The notes beneath the pieces are model-generated. The model saw only the letters and a list, made by a program, of their open reading frames with translations, had not been told where the DNA came from and did not search any database. DNA of 64,000 bases from positions 1,240,001-1,304,000 of the forward strand of contig NZ_CP027942.1 in NCBI RefSeq assembly GCF_005484985.1. The letters are read 5' to 3'. The stretch comes from Agrococcus sp. SGAir0287. Its GTDB lineage: Bacteria; Actinomycetota; Actinomycetes; Actinomycetales; Microbacteriaceae. The position numbers and the translations under genes were made by a program. Below, one piece after another: positions 25,198 through 33,931 of the stretch. The first letter of the stretch is position 1, and the number at the start of each line of letters is the position of its first letter.

Positions 25198-26595
25198 GTG
25201 CGTCAGCTGCCCCAAGACTTCACGCTCGGCGCCGCCACGGCGGCCTACCAGATCGAGGGCGCCGCCCACGAGGGCGGGCGCACCGACTCCATCTGGGATG
25301 CGTTCGCACGCGTGCCCGGCGCCGTCGTCGACGGCCACGACGGCGAGGTCGCGTGCGACCACTACCACCGCTACCGCGACGACGTGCGCCTCATGGCTGA
25401 CATGGGCGTGCAGTCGTACCGCTTCTCGACCAGCTGGTCGCGCGTGCGTCCGGACGGCGGCGAGGTGAACGAGGAGGGGCTCGACTTCTATCGGCGGCTC
25501 GTCGACGAGCTGCTCGACGCGGGCATCGCCCCGTGGCTGACGCTCTACCACTGGGACATGCCGCAGGCGCTCGAAGAGCGCGGCGGATGGACGTCGCGCG
25601 AGACGGTCGACCGCTTCACCGAGTACGCCGCGACGGTCGTCGAGGCGCTCGGCGACCGCGTGCCGACGATCACGACGCTCAACGAGCCGTGGTGCTCGTC
25701 GTTCCTCTCGTACACCGCGGGCGCGCATGCGCCCGGGCGGCGCAGCGTGCGCGACGGCCTCGTCGCCGGTCACCACCTCCTGCTCGCGCACGGGCTGGGC
25801 GTCGACGTCATCCGCGCCACGGCGCCCGACGCGTGGGTCGGCATCACGCTGAACCTCACGGTCGCCGACCCCGTCGACCCCGACAGCGAAGGCGACCGCG
25901 ACGCGGCGCGCCGCATCGACGGGCAGTTCAACCGGTTCTTCCTCGACCCCATCTTCCGCGGCGCGTACCCGGAGGACCTCATGGCGGACGTCGGGCACCT
26001 CGGCCTCGCGGATGCGATCCAGCCGAACGACCTCGGCTCGATCTCGGCGCCGATCGACGTGCTGGGCGTGAACTACTACCACGGCGACGCCGTCTCGTTC
26101 GAGGCGCCGGCGGTGCCGCTGCAGCAGGATGCGCCGACGAGCCGTGAGCTGCGCTCGCCGTATCCCGCCGCCGACGGCGTGCACGCGCATCCGCGAGGGC
26201 TGCCGGTGACGTCGATGGGGTGGGAGGTGCAGCCCGAGGGGCTCACGCGCCTGCTGCAGCGCGTGCACGAGGAGTACGCCGGTCCGGCCCTCGTCGACCT
26301 GTGGGTCACCGAGAACGGCGCGGCGTACGACGACGTCGTGGCTGCCGACGGCGCCGTGCACGACGCCGAGCGCGTCGCGTTCCTCGAGGCGCACCTCGGT
26401 GCCGTCCTCGACGCGATCGACGCCGGCGTGCCCGTCGAGGGCTACTTCGCCTGGTCGCTGCTCGACAACTACGAGTGGGCGTGGGGGTACCACAAGCGCT
26501 TCGGACTCGTTCGCGTCGACTACGACACGCAGGAGCGCACGCCCAAGGACTCCGCGCTCGCCTTCCAGCGCATCGCGCGCGACCGCGCGCTCTGA
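25198..26595 (+). CDS. family 1 glycoside hydrolase (beta-glucosidase)
   Basis: A 465-residue cytoplasmic GH1 enzyme that hydrolyses beta-glucosides and related disaccharides with retention. The N-terminal FTLGAATAAYQIEGA is the family start; the acid/base Glu163 is in TLNEPW and the nucleophile Glu372 in WVTENG. The glycone site W in YFAWSLLDNYEWAWGY is also present. The start matches the family start almost exactly, which supports GTG 25198. No sugar transporter is adjacent. Substrate specificity within GH1 is open. Confidence 0.95.
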   Translation: MRQLPQDFTLGAATAAYQIEGAAHEGGRTDSIWDAFARVPGAVVDGHDGEVACDHYHRYRDDVRLMADMGVQSYRFSTSWSRVRPDGGEVNEEGLDFYRRLVDELLDAGIAPWLTLYHWDMPQALEERGGWTSRETVDRFTEYAATVVEALGDRVPTITTLNEPWCSSFLSYTAGAHAPGRRSVRDGLVAGHHLLLAHGLGVDVIRATAPDAWVGITLNLTVADPVDPDSEGDRDAARRIDGQFNRFFLDPIFRGAYPEDLMADVGHLGLADAIQPNDLGSISAPIDVLGVNYYHGDAVSFEAPAVPLQQDAPTSRELRSPYPAADGVHAHPRGLPVTSMGWEVQPEGLTRLLQRVHEEYAGPALVDLWVTENGAAYDDVVAADGAVHDAERVAFLEAHLGAVLDAIDAGVPVEGYFAWSLLDNYEWAWGYHKRFGLVRVDYDTQERTPKDSALAFQRIARDRAL

Positions 26596-26657
26596 CGGCG
26601 TTCGACCTCCCGGCCGAGACCGCGCGCGCCCTCCATCGGGAGGCACGGCACCGCGGC

Positions 26658-26663
26658 TATGGT
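26658..26663 (+). promoter_or_regulatory. -10 box TATGGT, probable leaderless start
   Basis: TATGGT ends six bases before ATG 26670. Confidence 0.5.
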
Positions 26664-26669
26664 TCCCCC

Positions 26670-27359
26670 ATGGACTCCCGCACCGCGGCGATCGTGCTGC
26701 GCCTGGCCGGCGCCACGCTGTCGCTGTTCGCCGTCGGCTACCAGCTGCTCGCCGTGCACATCCCGCTCGGCTACAGCGTGCTGAACTTCTTCTCGTACTT
26801 CACGAACCTGTCGAACATCATGCTCTCGATCGTGTTCCTCGTGAGCGCGATCCGGCTCATCCGCGGGCGCCTCGACCCGAGCGCGACGGACGTCGCGGTG
26901 CGCGGCGGCGTGGTCGTCTACATCCTCTTCGTCGGCCTCGTGTTCAACACGCTGCTCACCGACGTCGACCTCGGCACCCTGCGGCCGTGGGTCAACGGCA
27001 TCGTGCACTTCGTCGTGCCCGTGCTGGGACTCGTCGACTGGATCCTCTGGCCGCCGAGGCGTCGGCTGCCGTTGTCCGTGATCGGCTGGTGGATGATCTG
27101 GCCCGCCGTGTACGCGATCGCCGCCGTCGTCCGCGGCGGGTTCGTCGACGGGTTCTACCCGTATCCCTTCTTCGACCCGGCGCGATCGGGCGGCTACGGC
27201 GGCGTGCTGCTGCTCTGCCTCGCGATGGTCGTCGGATTCCTCGTGCTGTCGCTCGTCGTGTGGGGCCTCGGGAACTGGCTGCACGGGCGTCGCTGGGAGG
27301 ACGAGGCGGAGGAAGGCGGCGCCGGCGCCGCCGAGCCGGACGCGGTCGGGCGCGCGTGA
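26670..27359 (+). CDS. Pr6Pr-type membrane protein, copy 1
   Basis: A 229-residue protein with about six membrane helices, of the Pr6Pr type related to FAR-17a/AIG1-like proteins. Recognisable features are FFSYFTNLSNIMLSIVFLVS, GLVFNTLLTDVDLGTLRPWV, HFVVPVLGLVDWILWPPRRR and WPAVYAIAAVVRG. The conserved His and Asp/Asn within helices hint at hydrolase or lipid-related activity, as in eukaryotic AIG1 relatives, but no function is established in bacteria. Its stop overlaps the start of a close paralogue (GTGA). Confidence 0.75.
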   Translation: MDSRTAAIVLRLAGATLSLFAVGYQLLAVHIPLGYSVLNFFSYFTNLSNIMLSIVFLVSAIRLIRGRLDPSATDVAVRGGVVVYILFVGLVFNTLLTDVDLGTLRPWVNGIVHFVVPVLGLVDWILWPPRRRLPLSVIGWWMIWPAVYAIAAVVRGGFVDGFYPYPFFDPARSGGYGGVLLLCLAMVVGFLVLSLVVWGLGNWLHGRRWEDEAEEGGAGAAEPDAVGRA

Positions 27360-28024
27360 GCGGCGCGCACACGTCGCGCGTCGTCGCGATCGCGCTGCGG
27401 CTCGGCGCCGCCGCGCTGTCGATCACGGCGATGACGTACCAGCTCGTCGCGGTCCACATCCCACGCGGCTACAGCGTGCCCGACTACTTCTGGTACTTCA
27501 CGAACCTCTCGAACATCATGATCTCGATCGTGTTCGTCGTGAGCGCCGTGCGGCTCATCCGCGGCCGGACCGATCCGTCGTCGACCGACGTCGCGCTGCG
27601 CGGCGCGGCCGTCGTCTACATCGCCTTCGTCGGCCTCGTGTTCAACACGCTGCTCACCGACGTGGACATCTCGAGCATCACCCCGTGGGTCAACACCGTC
27701 GTGCACTTCGTCCTGCCGGCAGCGGGCATCGTGGACTGGATCCTCTGGCCGCCGCGGCGGCGCATCCCGCTGCGCGTCGTCGGCTGGTGGATGGTGTGGC
27801 CGGCCGTCTACGCCGCGGCGTCGCTCGTGCGCGAGGCGCTCACCGGCTGGTACGCCTACCCGTTCTTCTCCGACGACGCCGTCGGCGGCTACGGCGTCGT
27901 CGTAGCGCTCGTCGGCGTCATGATCGTCGGCTTCGCGCTGCTCGCACTCGGCGTGCGCGCGGTCGGCAACGCCCTGGGTGCGCGGCGCTGGCATCGGGAG
28001 GCCGAGCCGGCCGCGGCCGGCTGA
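27356..28024 (+). CDS. Pr6Pr-type membrane protein, copy 2
   Basis: A 222-residue paralogue of the preceding gene, with the same blocks in the same order: YFWYFTNLSNIMISIVFVVS, GLVFNTLLTDVDISSITPWV, HFVLPAAGIVDWILWPPRRR and WPAVYAAASLVRE. Identity is high through the helices and low at both ends, so this is a tandem duplication retained with selection on the membrane core. The GTG at 27356 overlaps the first copy's stop. The two may form a heterodimer or act on different substrates; neither can be judged here. Confidence 0.75.
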   Translation: MSGAHTSRVVAIALRLGAAALSITAMTYQLVAVHIPRGYSVPDYFWYFTNLSNIMISIVFVVSAVRLIRGRTDPSSTDVALRGAAVVYIAFVGLVFNTLLTDVDISSITPWVNTVVHFVLPAAGIVDWILWPPRRRIPLRVVGWWMVWPAVYAAASLVREALTGWYAYPFFSDDAVGGYGVVVALVGVMIVGFALLALGVRAVGNALGARRWHREAEPAAAG

Positions 28025-28044
28025 GACGCGCGGAGGAGGTCGGT

Positions 28045-28118
28045 TGGAGGGGGTGACGGGAATCGAACCCGCGCCACCAGTTTGGAAGACTGGAGCTCTA
28101 CCATTGAGCTACACCCCC
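28045..28118 (-). tRNA. tRNA-Gly (TCC)
   Basis: Complete cloverleaf on the minus strand: acceptor GGGGGTG/CACCCCC with T73 and encoded CCA (28045-28047), anticodon loop CTTCCAA giving anticodon TCC, and T-arm GCGGG-TTCGATT-CCCGT. It stands between two rightward genes. Confidence 0.95.
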
Positions 28119-28243
28119 GGCGCTGCGCGGCCGGGCCGCGCGACCTCTCCACGCTACACGCTCGTCGGGATCCATCCGTCGCACCGCTCCGAACCACATC
28201 ACGAGGCCGACGATCACACGCGGTCGACGACGGAGGGCGGGCG

Positions 28244-29830
28244 ATGATGGCACGGCACGACAGCAGGCGCGGCGGACGGCGGTTCCTGCTCTGGGGCGCG
28301 CTCTCGGGCATCGCGAGCGGGCTCGTGTTCCTCGGCGTCGCCGAGGCCGTCGCGTTCTTCGTCTCGCCGACCGCGAGCCCGATCCTCGCGGTCGGCTCCT
28401 TCGTCATCGACGTCGTGCCGCAGCCGATCAAGGAGCTCGCGATCTCGACGTTCGGCGACGCCGACAAGGTCGCGCTGCTCGCCGGCCTCGGCCTCGCCGT
28501 GGCCATCGCGTCCGCGCTCGGCGGCGTCCTGCAGCTCGTCCGGCCGCCGCTCGGCGTCGCCGTCGTGCTGCTCGCGGGCGCCCTCGCGACCGCAGCCGCC
28601 GTGACGCGCACCGGCGGCGCTGCGCTCGCGTTCCTGCCGACGGTCCTCGGCGCCCTGGCCGGCGCCGCGCTGCTCCTGGTGCTCGGGCGACGGCTGCGCG
28701 GCTGGCGCGACGGCGCACGCACGGGCGCCGGCGCCGAGCGCGCGTCGCGCACCGCTGCGGTCGATCGCCGGCAGTTCCTCGTCATCACGGCCGTCTCGAG
28801 CGTCGTCGCGGTCGCCGCCGGCGTCGGCGCACGCCTCGCCTCGGCCGCCACCTCCTCGATCGAGGCCATCCGCGACGCGCTGCGACTGCCGACCCCCGGC
28901 TCGACGGTCACGATCCCGGACGGCGCCGAGCTCGACATCCCGGGGCTCTCGCCGCTGTTCACGCCGAACGCCGACTTCTACCGCGTCGACACCGCGCTCA
29001 CGGTGCCCGCGGTGGATCCCTCCTCCTGGCGGCTCGTCATCGACGGCATGGTCGACCAGCGCGTCGAGCTCTCCTTCCAGGACCTCGTCGACATGGGGGT
29101 CGACGAGTACGTCATCACCCTCACGTGCGTCTCGAACCAGGTCGGCGGCGGGCTCGTCGGCAATGCGACGTGGCTCGGCGTGCCCATCCGCGACGTCCTC
29201 GCGATGGCGGGCGTGCAGAGCGGGGCGGACATGGTCCTGTCCGAGAGCGTCGACGGCTACACCGCGAGCACGCCGCTCGCATCGCTCACGGACGACTCGC
29301 TCGACGCCATCCTCGCGATCGGCATGAACGGCGAGCCGCTGCCGCTCGAGCACGGCTTCCCCGTGCGCATGGTCGTGCCGGGCCTGTACGGCTACGTCTC
29401 GGCGACGAAGTGGGTCACGCGGCTCAAGGTGACGACCTTCGCGCAGGACGAGGCCTACTGGACGCCGCGCGGCTACAGCGCCCAGGCGCCCATCAAGCTC
29501 TCCTCCCGCGTCGACACGCCGCGCTCGGACACCCCGATCGACGCCGGCACCGTCGCCATCGCGGGCATGGCGTGGGCGCAGACGGTCGGCATCGAGAAGG
29601 TCGAGGTGCAGATCGACAACGGCGACTGGCAGCAGGCGACCCTCTCGACGGCCGTGAACGACGACACATGGGTGCAGTGGTACCTCGAGTGGGACGCGAC
29701 GCCGGGCACCCACTACATCGCCGTGCGCGCCACGGACAAGGCGGGGATGCTGCAGGTCGAGGAGCGCGCCCCGATCGCGCCGGACGGCTCGACCGGCTGG
29801 CAGCGGCCGCTCGTCACCGTGCGGGGCTGA
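28244..29830 (+). CDS. membrane-anchored molybdopterin-dependent oxidoreductase (sulfite oxidase type)
   Basis: A 528-residue protein. The N-terminal third has about four membrane helices; a linker then leads to a sulfite-oxidase-type molybdopterin domain with the Mo-ligating Cys295 in ITLTCVSNQVGG and segments VPAVDPSSWRLVIDG, HGFPVRMVVPGLYGYVSATK and KWVTRLKV. A C-terminal dimerisation domain (GIEKVEVQIDNGDW) follows. The catalytic part should face outward, reached through the membrane anchor. GGAGGGCGGGCG precedes ATG 28244. It stands next to cofactor synthesis genes. The substrate is not known; many bacterial members reduce methionine sulfoxide or other S/N-oxides. Confidence 0.9.
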   Translation: MMARHDSRRGGRRFLLWGALSGIASGLVFLGVAEAVAFFVSPTASPILAVGSFVIDVVPQPIKELAISTFGDADKVALLAGLGLAVAIASALGGVLQLVRPPLGVAVVLLAGALATAAAVTRTGGAALAFLPTVLGALAGAALLLVLGRRLRGWRDGARTGAGAERASRTAAVDRRQFLVITAVSSVVAVAAGVGARLASAATSSIEAIRDALRLPTPGSTVTIPDGAELDIPGLSPLFTPNADFYRVDTALTVPAVDPSSWRLVIDGMVDQRVELSFQDLVDMGVDEYVITLTCVSNQVGGGLVGNATWLGVPIRDVLAMAGVQSGADMVLSESVDGYTASTPLASLTDDSLDAILAIGMNGEPLPLEHGFPVRMVVPGLYGYVSATKWVTRLKVTTFAQDEAYWTPRGYSAQAPIKLSSRVDTPRSDTPIDAGTVAIAGMAWAQTVGIEKVEVQIDNGDWQQATLSTAVNDDTWVQWYLEWDATPGTHYIAVRATDKAGMLQVEERAPIAPDGSTGWQRPLVTVRG

Positions 29831-29859
29831 GATGCGCCGCTCGCGAACGCCGTCGCGCG

Positions 29860-29865
29860 TAGGGT
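29860..29865 (+). promoter_or_regulatory. -10 box TAGGGT, probable leaderless start of mog-moaE
   Basis: TAGGGT ends six bases before ATG 29872. Confidence 0.55.
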
Positions 29866-29871
29866 GAGCGC

Positions 29872-30351
29872 ATGCCGCACCTCTCCGCCGTCATCACCGT
29901 CTCCGACCGATCCGCGAGCGGCGCACGCCGCGACGCGGGCGGCCCCATCGCCGTCGACGCGTTGCGCGCCGCGGGCTTCGACTGCCCGGACGCGACGATC
30001 GTGCCCGACGGCGTGGACAGCGTGGCCGAGGCGCTGCGCGCCGCGATCGCCGGGGGCGCCCGCGTGGTCGTGACGACGGGCGGCACGGGCCTCGCGCCGC
30101 GCGACGTGACGCCGGAGGGCACGGCGCAGGTGCTCGACGTGCACGTGCCCGGCATCGCCGAGGAGCTGCGCAGGCTCGGCACCGCCGAGCTCCCGCAGGG
30201 CATGCTCTCGCGCGGCCTCGCCGGCATCGCGCAGGGCGCGCTCGTCGTCAACCTGCCGGGATCGCCGAACGCGGTGACGACGGGGATGCCGGTGGTGCTG
30301 TCGGTCGCGGCCCACGTCGTCCATCAGCTCGACGGCGCCGACCACCCGTGA
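29872..30351 (+). CDS. mog: molybdopterin adenylyltransferase MogA/MoaB
   Basis: A 159-residue enzyme of the MogA/MoaB family that adenylylates molybdopterin before molybdenum insertion. It begins HLSAVITVSDRSASGARRDA and carries the conserved VVVTTGGTGLAPRDVTPE and VNLPGSPNAV motifs. The Asp in TPE and the TTGGTG loop bind the pterin substrate. Its GTGA stop overlaps the moaE start. It separates the molybdoenzyme from moaE and so couples enzyme and cofactor synthesis. Confidence 0.93.
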   Translation: MPHLSAVITVSDRSASGARRDAGGPIAVDALRAAGFDCPDATIVPDGVDSVAEALRAAIAGGARVVVTTGGTGLAPRDVTPEGTAQVLDVHVPGIAEELRRLGTAELPQGMLSRGLAGIAQGALVVNLPGSPNAVTTGMPVVLSVAAHVVHQLDGADHP

Positions 30352-30773
30352 GCGTGCGCCTCGCGCGCATCGGGGACGCGCCGCTCGACGTCGCCGAGCA
30401 CCTCGACGCCGTCGACGACGCCGCGGCGGGCGCGACGACGTCGTTCGTGGGGCGCGTGCGCGACCACGATCCCGATGCCTCGGGCGCCGTCGTCGCGCTC
30501 GAGTACTCCGCGCATCCCGACGCCGCAGCGACGCTGCACGCGATCGCCGAGCGCGCCGTCGCCGGGACGGGGGCGAGCGTCGCCGTGAGCCACCGCGTCG
30601 GGAGGCTCGCCGTCGGCGACCTCGCCGTCGTCGTGGCGGTCTCCTCGCCCCACCGCGCGGAGGCGTTCGACGTCTGCCGCGCCGTCATCGAGACCATCAA
30701 GACGGACCTGCCGATGTGGAAGCGCCAGGTGGAGGCCGACGGCACGACCGCCTGGAAGGGACTCGGCGGCTGA
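30348..30773 (+). CDS. moaE: molybdopterin synthase catalytic subunit
   Basis: A 141-residue MoaE, the large subunit of molybdopterin synthase, which inserts two sulfurs from MoaD thiocarboxylate into precursor Z. Landmarks are TTSFVGRVRDHDP, VALEYSAHPDAA, VSHRVGRLAVGDLAVVV and the catalytic Lys segment IKTDLPMWKRQVEADG. It begins with GTG inside the mog stop. The partner moaD lies convergent, just across a hairpin. Confidence 0.95.
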   Translation: MSVRLARIGDAPLDVAEHLDAVDDAAAGATTSFVGRVRDHDPDASGAVVALEYSAHPDAAATLHAIAERAVAGTGASVAVSHRVGRLAVGDLAVVVAVSSPHRAEAFDVCRAVIETIKTDLPMWKRQVEADGTTAWKGLGG

Positions 30774-30805
30774 GCCGCGCTCGTCGTGCCCGGTCGTCAG
30801 CCGCC
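30765..30805. terminator. hairpin between moaE and moaD carrying both stop codons
   Basis: Nine-base arms GGCGGCTGA (30765-30773) and TCAGCCGCC (30797-30805) hold the two stop codons; both proteins end Gly-Gly. Confidence 0.5.
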
Positions 30806-31030
30806 CGCGAACGGGGGCAGGACGTCGACGAGCACGTCGTCGCCCAGCGGTGCGTCGTCGTCGACGCGTGCGCCGTCGACGAGGACGGCGCAGCGGGGGA
30901 GGATGCCGCCGAGGCCGGGGCGCTCGCGCGTGAGCGCCTCGCGGAGCGCGCCGAGCGTAGGCTCATGGCGCTGCTCGCTCGCGACGCCCGCGAGCTCCTC
31001 GGCGGCCGCGAAGTAGCGCACGCGCGTCAT
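30797..31030 (-). CDS. moaD: molybdopterin synthase sulfur carrier subunit
   Basis: A 77-residue ubiquitin-like MoaD whose C-terminal Gly-Gly (LPPFAGG) is adenylylated by MoeB and turned into a thiocarboxylate that gives sulfur to MoaE. The N-terminal VRYFAAAEELAG and LVDGARVDDDAPLGDDVLVD blocks fit the family. Its start overlaps the moaC stop (ATGA). It is the last gene of the leftward moeB-moeA-moaC-moaD operon. Confidence 0.92.
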   Translation of the reverse strand: MTRVRYFAAAEELAGVASEQRHEPTLGALREALTRERPGLGGILPRCAVLVDGARVDDDAPLGDDVLVDVLPPFAGG

Positions 31031-31509
31031 CGCTCGCCCGTCTCGTCGCGGGTCCAGGCGCCCGATCGGCCGCCCTCCTTCGCCGTGATGCGGACGTGCT
31101 CGATCGACGTCGCGCGATCCATGCCCTTCACCATGTCGACGATGGCGAGGGCCGCGACGGAGACCGCCGTGAGCGCCTCCATCTCGACGCCGGTGCGGTC
31201 GGCCGTGCGCACGGTCGCGGCCACCTCGACGCCCCCGTCGACGACCTCGAGGTCCACGACGGCCCCGTGCACGCCGATGACGTGCGCGAGCGGCAGCAGG
31301 TCCGGGGTGCGCTTCGCGGCCTGGATGCCGGCGATGCGCGCGACGGCGAGCACGTCGCCCTTCGGCGCGGAGCCGTCGCGGAGGATCTGGACGACCTCGG
31401 GCGAGCAGCGCACGAACCCGCGTGCGCTCGCCGAGCGCACGGTGGGCTGCTTCGCCGTCACATCCACCATGCGCGCGTGGCCGGCATCGTCGAGGTGCGT
31501 GAGGCTCAT
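31027..31509 (-). CDS. moaC: cyclic pyranopterin monophosphate synthase
   Basis: A 160-residue MoaC that converts the MoaA product to cyclic pyranopterin monophosphate (precursor Z). Signatures are LTHLDDAGHARMVDVTAKQP, the LLPLAHVIGVHGAVVDLE block, and MEALTAVSVAALAIVDMVK with the catalytic Asp/Lys. The ATG overlaps the moeA stop by four bases and the stop overlaps the moaD start, so the whole operon is tightly coupled. Confidence 0.95.
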   Translation of the reverse strand: MSLTHLDDAGHARMVDVTAKQPTVRSASARGFVRCSPEVVQILRDGSAPKGDVLAVARIAGIQAAKRTPDLLPLAHVIGVHGAVVDLEVVDGGVEVAATVRTADRTGVEMEALTAVSVAALAIVDMVKGMDRATSIEHVRITAKEGGRSGAWTRDETGER

Positions 31510-32738
31510 GCGATCAGCATGACATCGACGAGGTCGCCGACCGCCACGGCCTCGACCTCGGCGGGCACGACGACGTAGGCCTCGGCGCGCCCGAGCCCGC
31601 CGGCGAGGTGCGAGCCGGAGCCGCCCGCGGAGGCGGGCGCGACGGTCCAACGAGCGGGATCGCTGCGATCGACGACGGCAGGCAGGTGCTGGCGTCGCCG
31701 AGGCGGCGTCGTCCATCCCTGGGTCGCGGGCAGGCGCAGGCGCGGTCGCTCGCCGCCGACGCGGCCCTGCATCGCCAGCAGCGCGGGGCGCACGAAGGTC
31801 TCGAACGAGACGGCGGCGCTCACCGGATTGCCGGGCAGGCCGACGAGCACCGTGCCGCTCGGCAGCCGTCCGAGGCCCTGCGGCTTGCCCGGCTGCATCG
31901 CGACGCGCACGAAGTCCATCGCGTCGGCGAGCTCGGTGCGGACGACCTCGTAGGCACCGGCGCTCACGCCGCCGGAGAGGATCACGAGGTCGGTGCGCGC
32001 CAGCTCGTCGACGAGGCGCCGCAGGCCGGCGCCCTCGTCGTCGATCGTCGCCTGCAGCACGACGTCCGCGCCGGCGTCGCGGGCGAGCGACGCGAGCAGC
32101 ACCCCGTTGGAGTCGGGGATGCGGCCGCGCGTCAGGGCCGCGCCGGGCTCCACGAGCTCCGAGCCGGTCGACACCACCGCGACCCGCGGGCGCTCGGAGA
32201 CGACGAGCTCGCCGACGCCCGCTGCCGCCGCCGCCGAGCACTGCAGGGGGCCCATCCGCACGCCCGCCTCGAGCACCACGTCGCCGCGGCGCACGTCCTG
32301 CCCCGCGCGCCGCACGAAGACGCCCGCGGCGCGCGGAGCGGCGACGACGGCCGCCGTGTCGAGCGAGTCGGCGAGGCCGCCGAGGGTGTCCTCGAAGGGC
32401 ACGATCGCGTCGGCGTCGCTCGGCAACGCGGCGCCCGTCATGATGCGTGCCGCCTGTCCGGCCTCGAGACGAGGATCCGCGCCGCTGCCGGCGGGCACGT
32501 CGGCGACGACGGCGAGTCGCACGGGCGCGTCGGCGCTCGCAGCGGCGACGTCGGCGTGGCGCACGGCGAAGCCGTCCATCGCCGAGTTGTCGAACGCCGG
32601 GATGTCGTTGGCGGCGAGCACCGGTACGCGCAGGACGGCGCCGTGCGCCACCTGCACCGGCACGACGCGCGTGCCCAGCGGGCGCACGAGCGCGAGCACG
32701 GCGCCGAGGTGCTCCTCGACGGTGCGCATCCCGCTCAT
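31506..32738 (-). CDS. moeA: molybdopterin molybdenumtransferase
   Basis: A 410-residue MoeA that inserts molybdate into adenylylated molybdopterin. Conserved parts are IPAFDNSAMDGFAVRH, RIMTGAALPSDADAIVPFED, STGSELVEPG, the MoCF core VILSGGVSAGAYEVV and the GLPGNPVSAAVSFE loop, followed by a beta C-terminal domain. ATG 32738 overlaps the moeB stop. Its product is the mature cofactor, which the nearby oxidoreductase would take. Confidence 0.94.
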   Translation of the reverse strand: MSGMRTVEEHLGAVLALVRPLGTRVVPVQVAHGAVLRVPVLAANDIPAFDNSAMDGFAVRHADVAAASADAPVRLAVVADVPAGSGADPRLEAGQAARIMTGAALPSDADAIVPFEDTLGGLADSLDTAAVVAAPRAAGVFVRRAGQDVRRGDVVLEAGVRMGPLQCSAAAAAGVGELVVSERPRVAVVSTGSELVEPGAALTRGRIPDSNGVLLASLARDAGADVVLQATIDDEGAGLRRLVDELARTDLVILSGGVSAGAYEVVRTELADAMDFVRVAMQPGKPQGLGRLPSGTVLVGLPGNPVSAAVSFETFVRPALLAMQGRVGGERPRLRLPATQGWTTPPRRRQHLPAVVDRSDPARWTVAPASAGGSGSHLAGGLGRAEAYVVVPAEVEAVAVGDLVDVMLIA

Positions 32739-33835
32739 GCCGGCCGCCCTTCCTGTCCGAGGGCTTCGATGCCGCCGGCCAGGACGGATGCCTCGACGCC
32801 CATCTCGCGCAGCGCAGCCGCGGCACGGACGGCGCGCGGTCCGCGCTGGCACACGACGACGACGGGGCCGGGGCCGACCGCGTCGGGCCTCGCGAGCAGG
32901 TCGGCGAGCGGCAGGAGCACGGATCCGGGGATGACCCCCGTCGCCGTCTCGGCGGGCTCGCGGACGTCGAGGATCGTGGCCCCTGCCGCCTGCGCCGCGA
33001 GGGCGTCGGCCAGGGCGACGTGCGGGATGGTGGGTCGCGTCGGCGCCGCGGCCGGGGTCCGGCTGACGCGCGACGACCGCAGCGGCACCTCGCTCTGCCG
33101 GCCCTGCAGCGCGTCGACGACGACGACGCGGCCGAGCAGCGGCTCGCCGATGCCGGCGACGAGCTTCACGACCTCGAGGGCCATGAGGCCGCCGACCTGC
33201 AGGCACAGCGCACCGAGCACGCCCACCTGCGCGCACGTCGGCACGTCGCCGACCGTCTCGGGCGGGTAGAGGTCCGTCAGGAGCACCGGATCGGCACCCG
33301 CGGGCGGCCGCGACCACAGCACGGTCACCTGCGCGTGGAACTCCTGCACCACGCCCCACACGAGCGGCACGCCCAGGCGCTCGCAGGCGGCCGCGACGTC
33401 GGCGCGCGTCGCGAACGCGTCGGACCCGTCGACGACGACGTGGGCGCCGGCGAGCAGGGTCTGCGCGTTCGTCGCGTCCAGCCGGTCGTGGATCTCGCGC
33501 ACGTGCGTCTCGGGCGAGAGGTCGGCGGCGACGCGCGCTGCGGAGGCCGTCTTCCGTGCGCCGACGTCGGCGAGCCGGTGCAGCACCTGCCGCTGCAGGT
33601 TCGAGGAATCGACGACGTCGTCGTCGATCACCGTCAGCGTGCCGACGCCGGCGGCGGCGAGTGCGAGGACGACGGGGGAGCCGAGGCCACCGGCGCCGAC
33701 GACCGCGACGTGGGCGGCGGCGAGGCGACGCTGGCCGACCTCGCCGAAGCCCGCGAGCACGGCATGCCTCGCGGTGCGCGCGCGCTCGGCGTCGCTCAGG
33801 GACTCGACGGGCTCGACCAGCGGCGGCAGCGGCAT
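32735..33835 (-). CDS. moeB: MoaD-activating adenylyltransferase with C-terminal rhodanese domain
   Basis: A 366-residue MoeB/MoeZ-type fusion. The N-terminal ThiF-like domain (VAVVGAGGLGSPVVLALAAA, DDDVVDSSNLQRQVLH) adenylylates the Gly-Gly end of MoaD, and the rhodanese domain with Cys329 in VVCQRGPR supplies sulfur. The usual zinc C-x-x-C is absent: the position reads VLLTDLYPPET, while the later VPTCAQVGVLG Cys is kept. It heads the leftward moeB-moeA-moaC-moaD operon and is divergent from the regulator-mod operon. Confidence 0.92.
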   Translation of the reverse strand: MPLPPLVEPVESLSDAERARTARHAVLAGFGEVGQRRLAAAHVAVVGAGGLGSPVVLALAAAGVGTLTVIDDDVVDSSNLQRQVLHRLADVGARKTASAARVAADLSPETHVREIHDRLDATNAQTLLAGAHVVVDGSDAFATRADVAAACERLGVPLVWGVVQEFHAQVTVLWSRPPAGADPVLLTDLYPPETVGDVPTCAQVGVLGALCLQVGGLMALEVVKLVAGIGEPLLGRVVVVDALQGRQSEVPLRSSRVSRTPAAAPTRPTIPHVALADALAAQAAGATILDVREPAETATGVIPGSVLLPLADLLARPDAVGPGPVVVVCQRGPRAVRAAAALREMGVEASVLAGGIEALGQEGRPA

Positions 33836-33841
33836 GCCGCA

Positions 33842-33847
33842 AGGCTA
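33842..33847 (-). promoter_or_regulatory. -10 box TAGCCT for moeB, probable leaderless start
   Basis: On the minus strand TAGCCT ends six bases before ATG 33835. Confidence 0.55.
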
Positions 33848-33886
33848 GGCCGTGCGCCCATGGATCGGACGTCGTGCCGCGATCCG

Positions 33887-33929
33887 CCGCATCTGCGGCT
33901 CCGAACCCTCTCCATGCGACGCAGATGCG
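33887..33929. promoter_or_regulatory. two CGCA-NN-TGCG palindromes in the mod/moe divergent promoter
   Basis: CGCATCTGCG (33888-33897, extended to 12 bases as CCGCATCTGCGG) and CGCAGATGCG (33920-33929) share the palindromic frame CGCA-NN-TGCG. Their centres are 32 bases apart, about three helical turns. The second abuts the -10 TACGTT (33932-33937) of the regulator gene. This is a candidate operator for the adjacent HTH-TOBE regulator. Confidence 0.55.
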
Positions 33930-33931
33930 AC

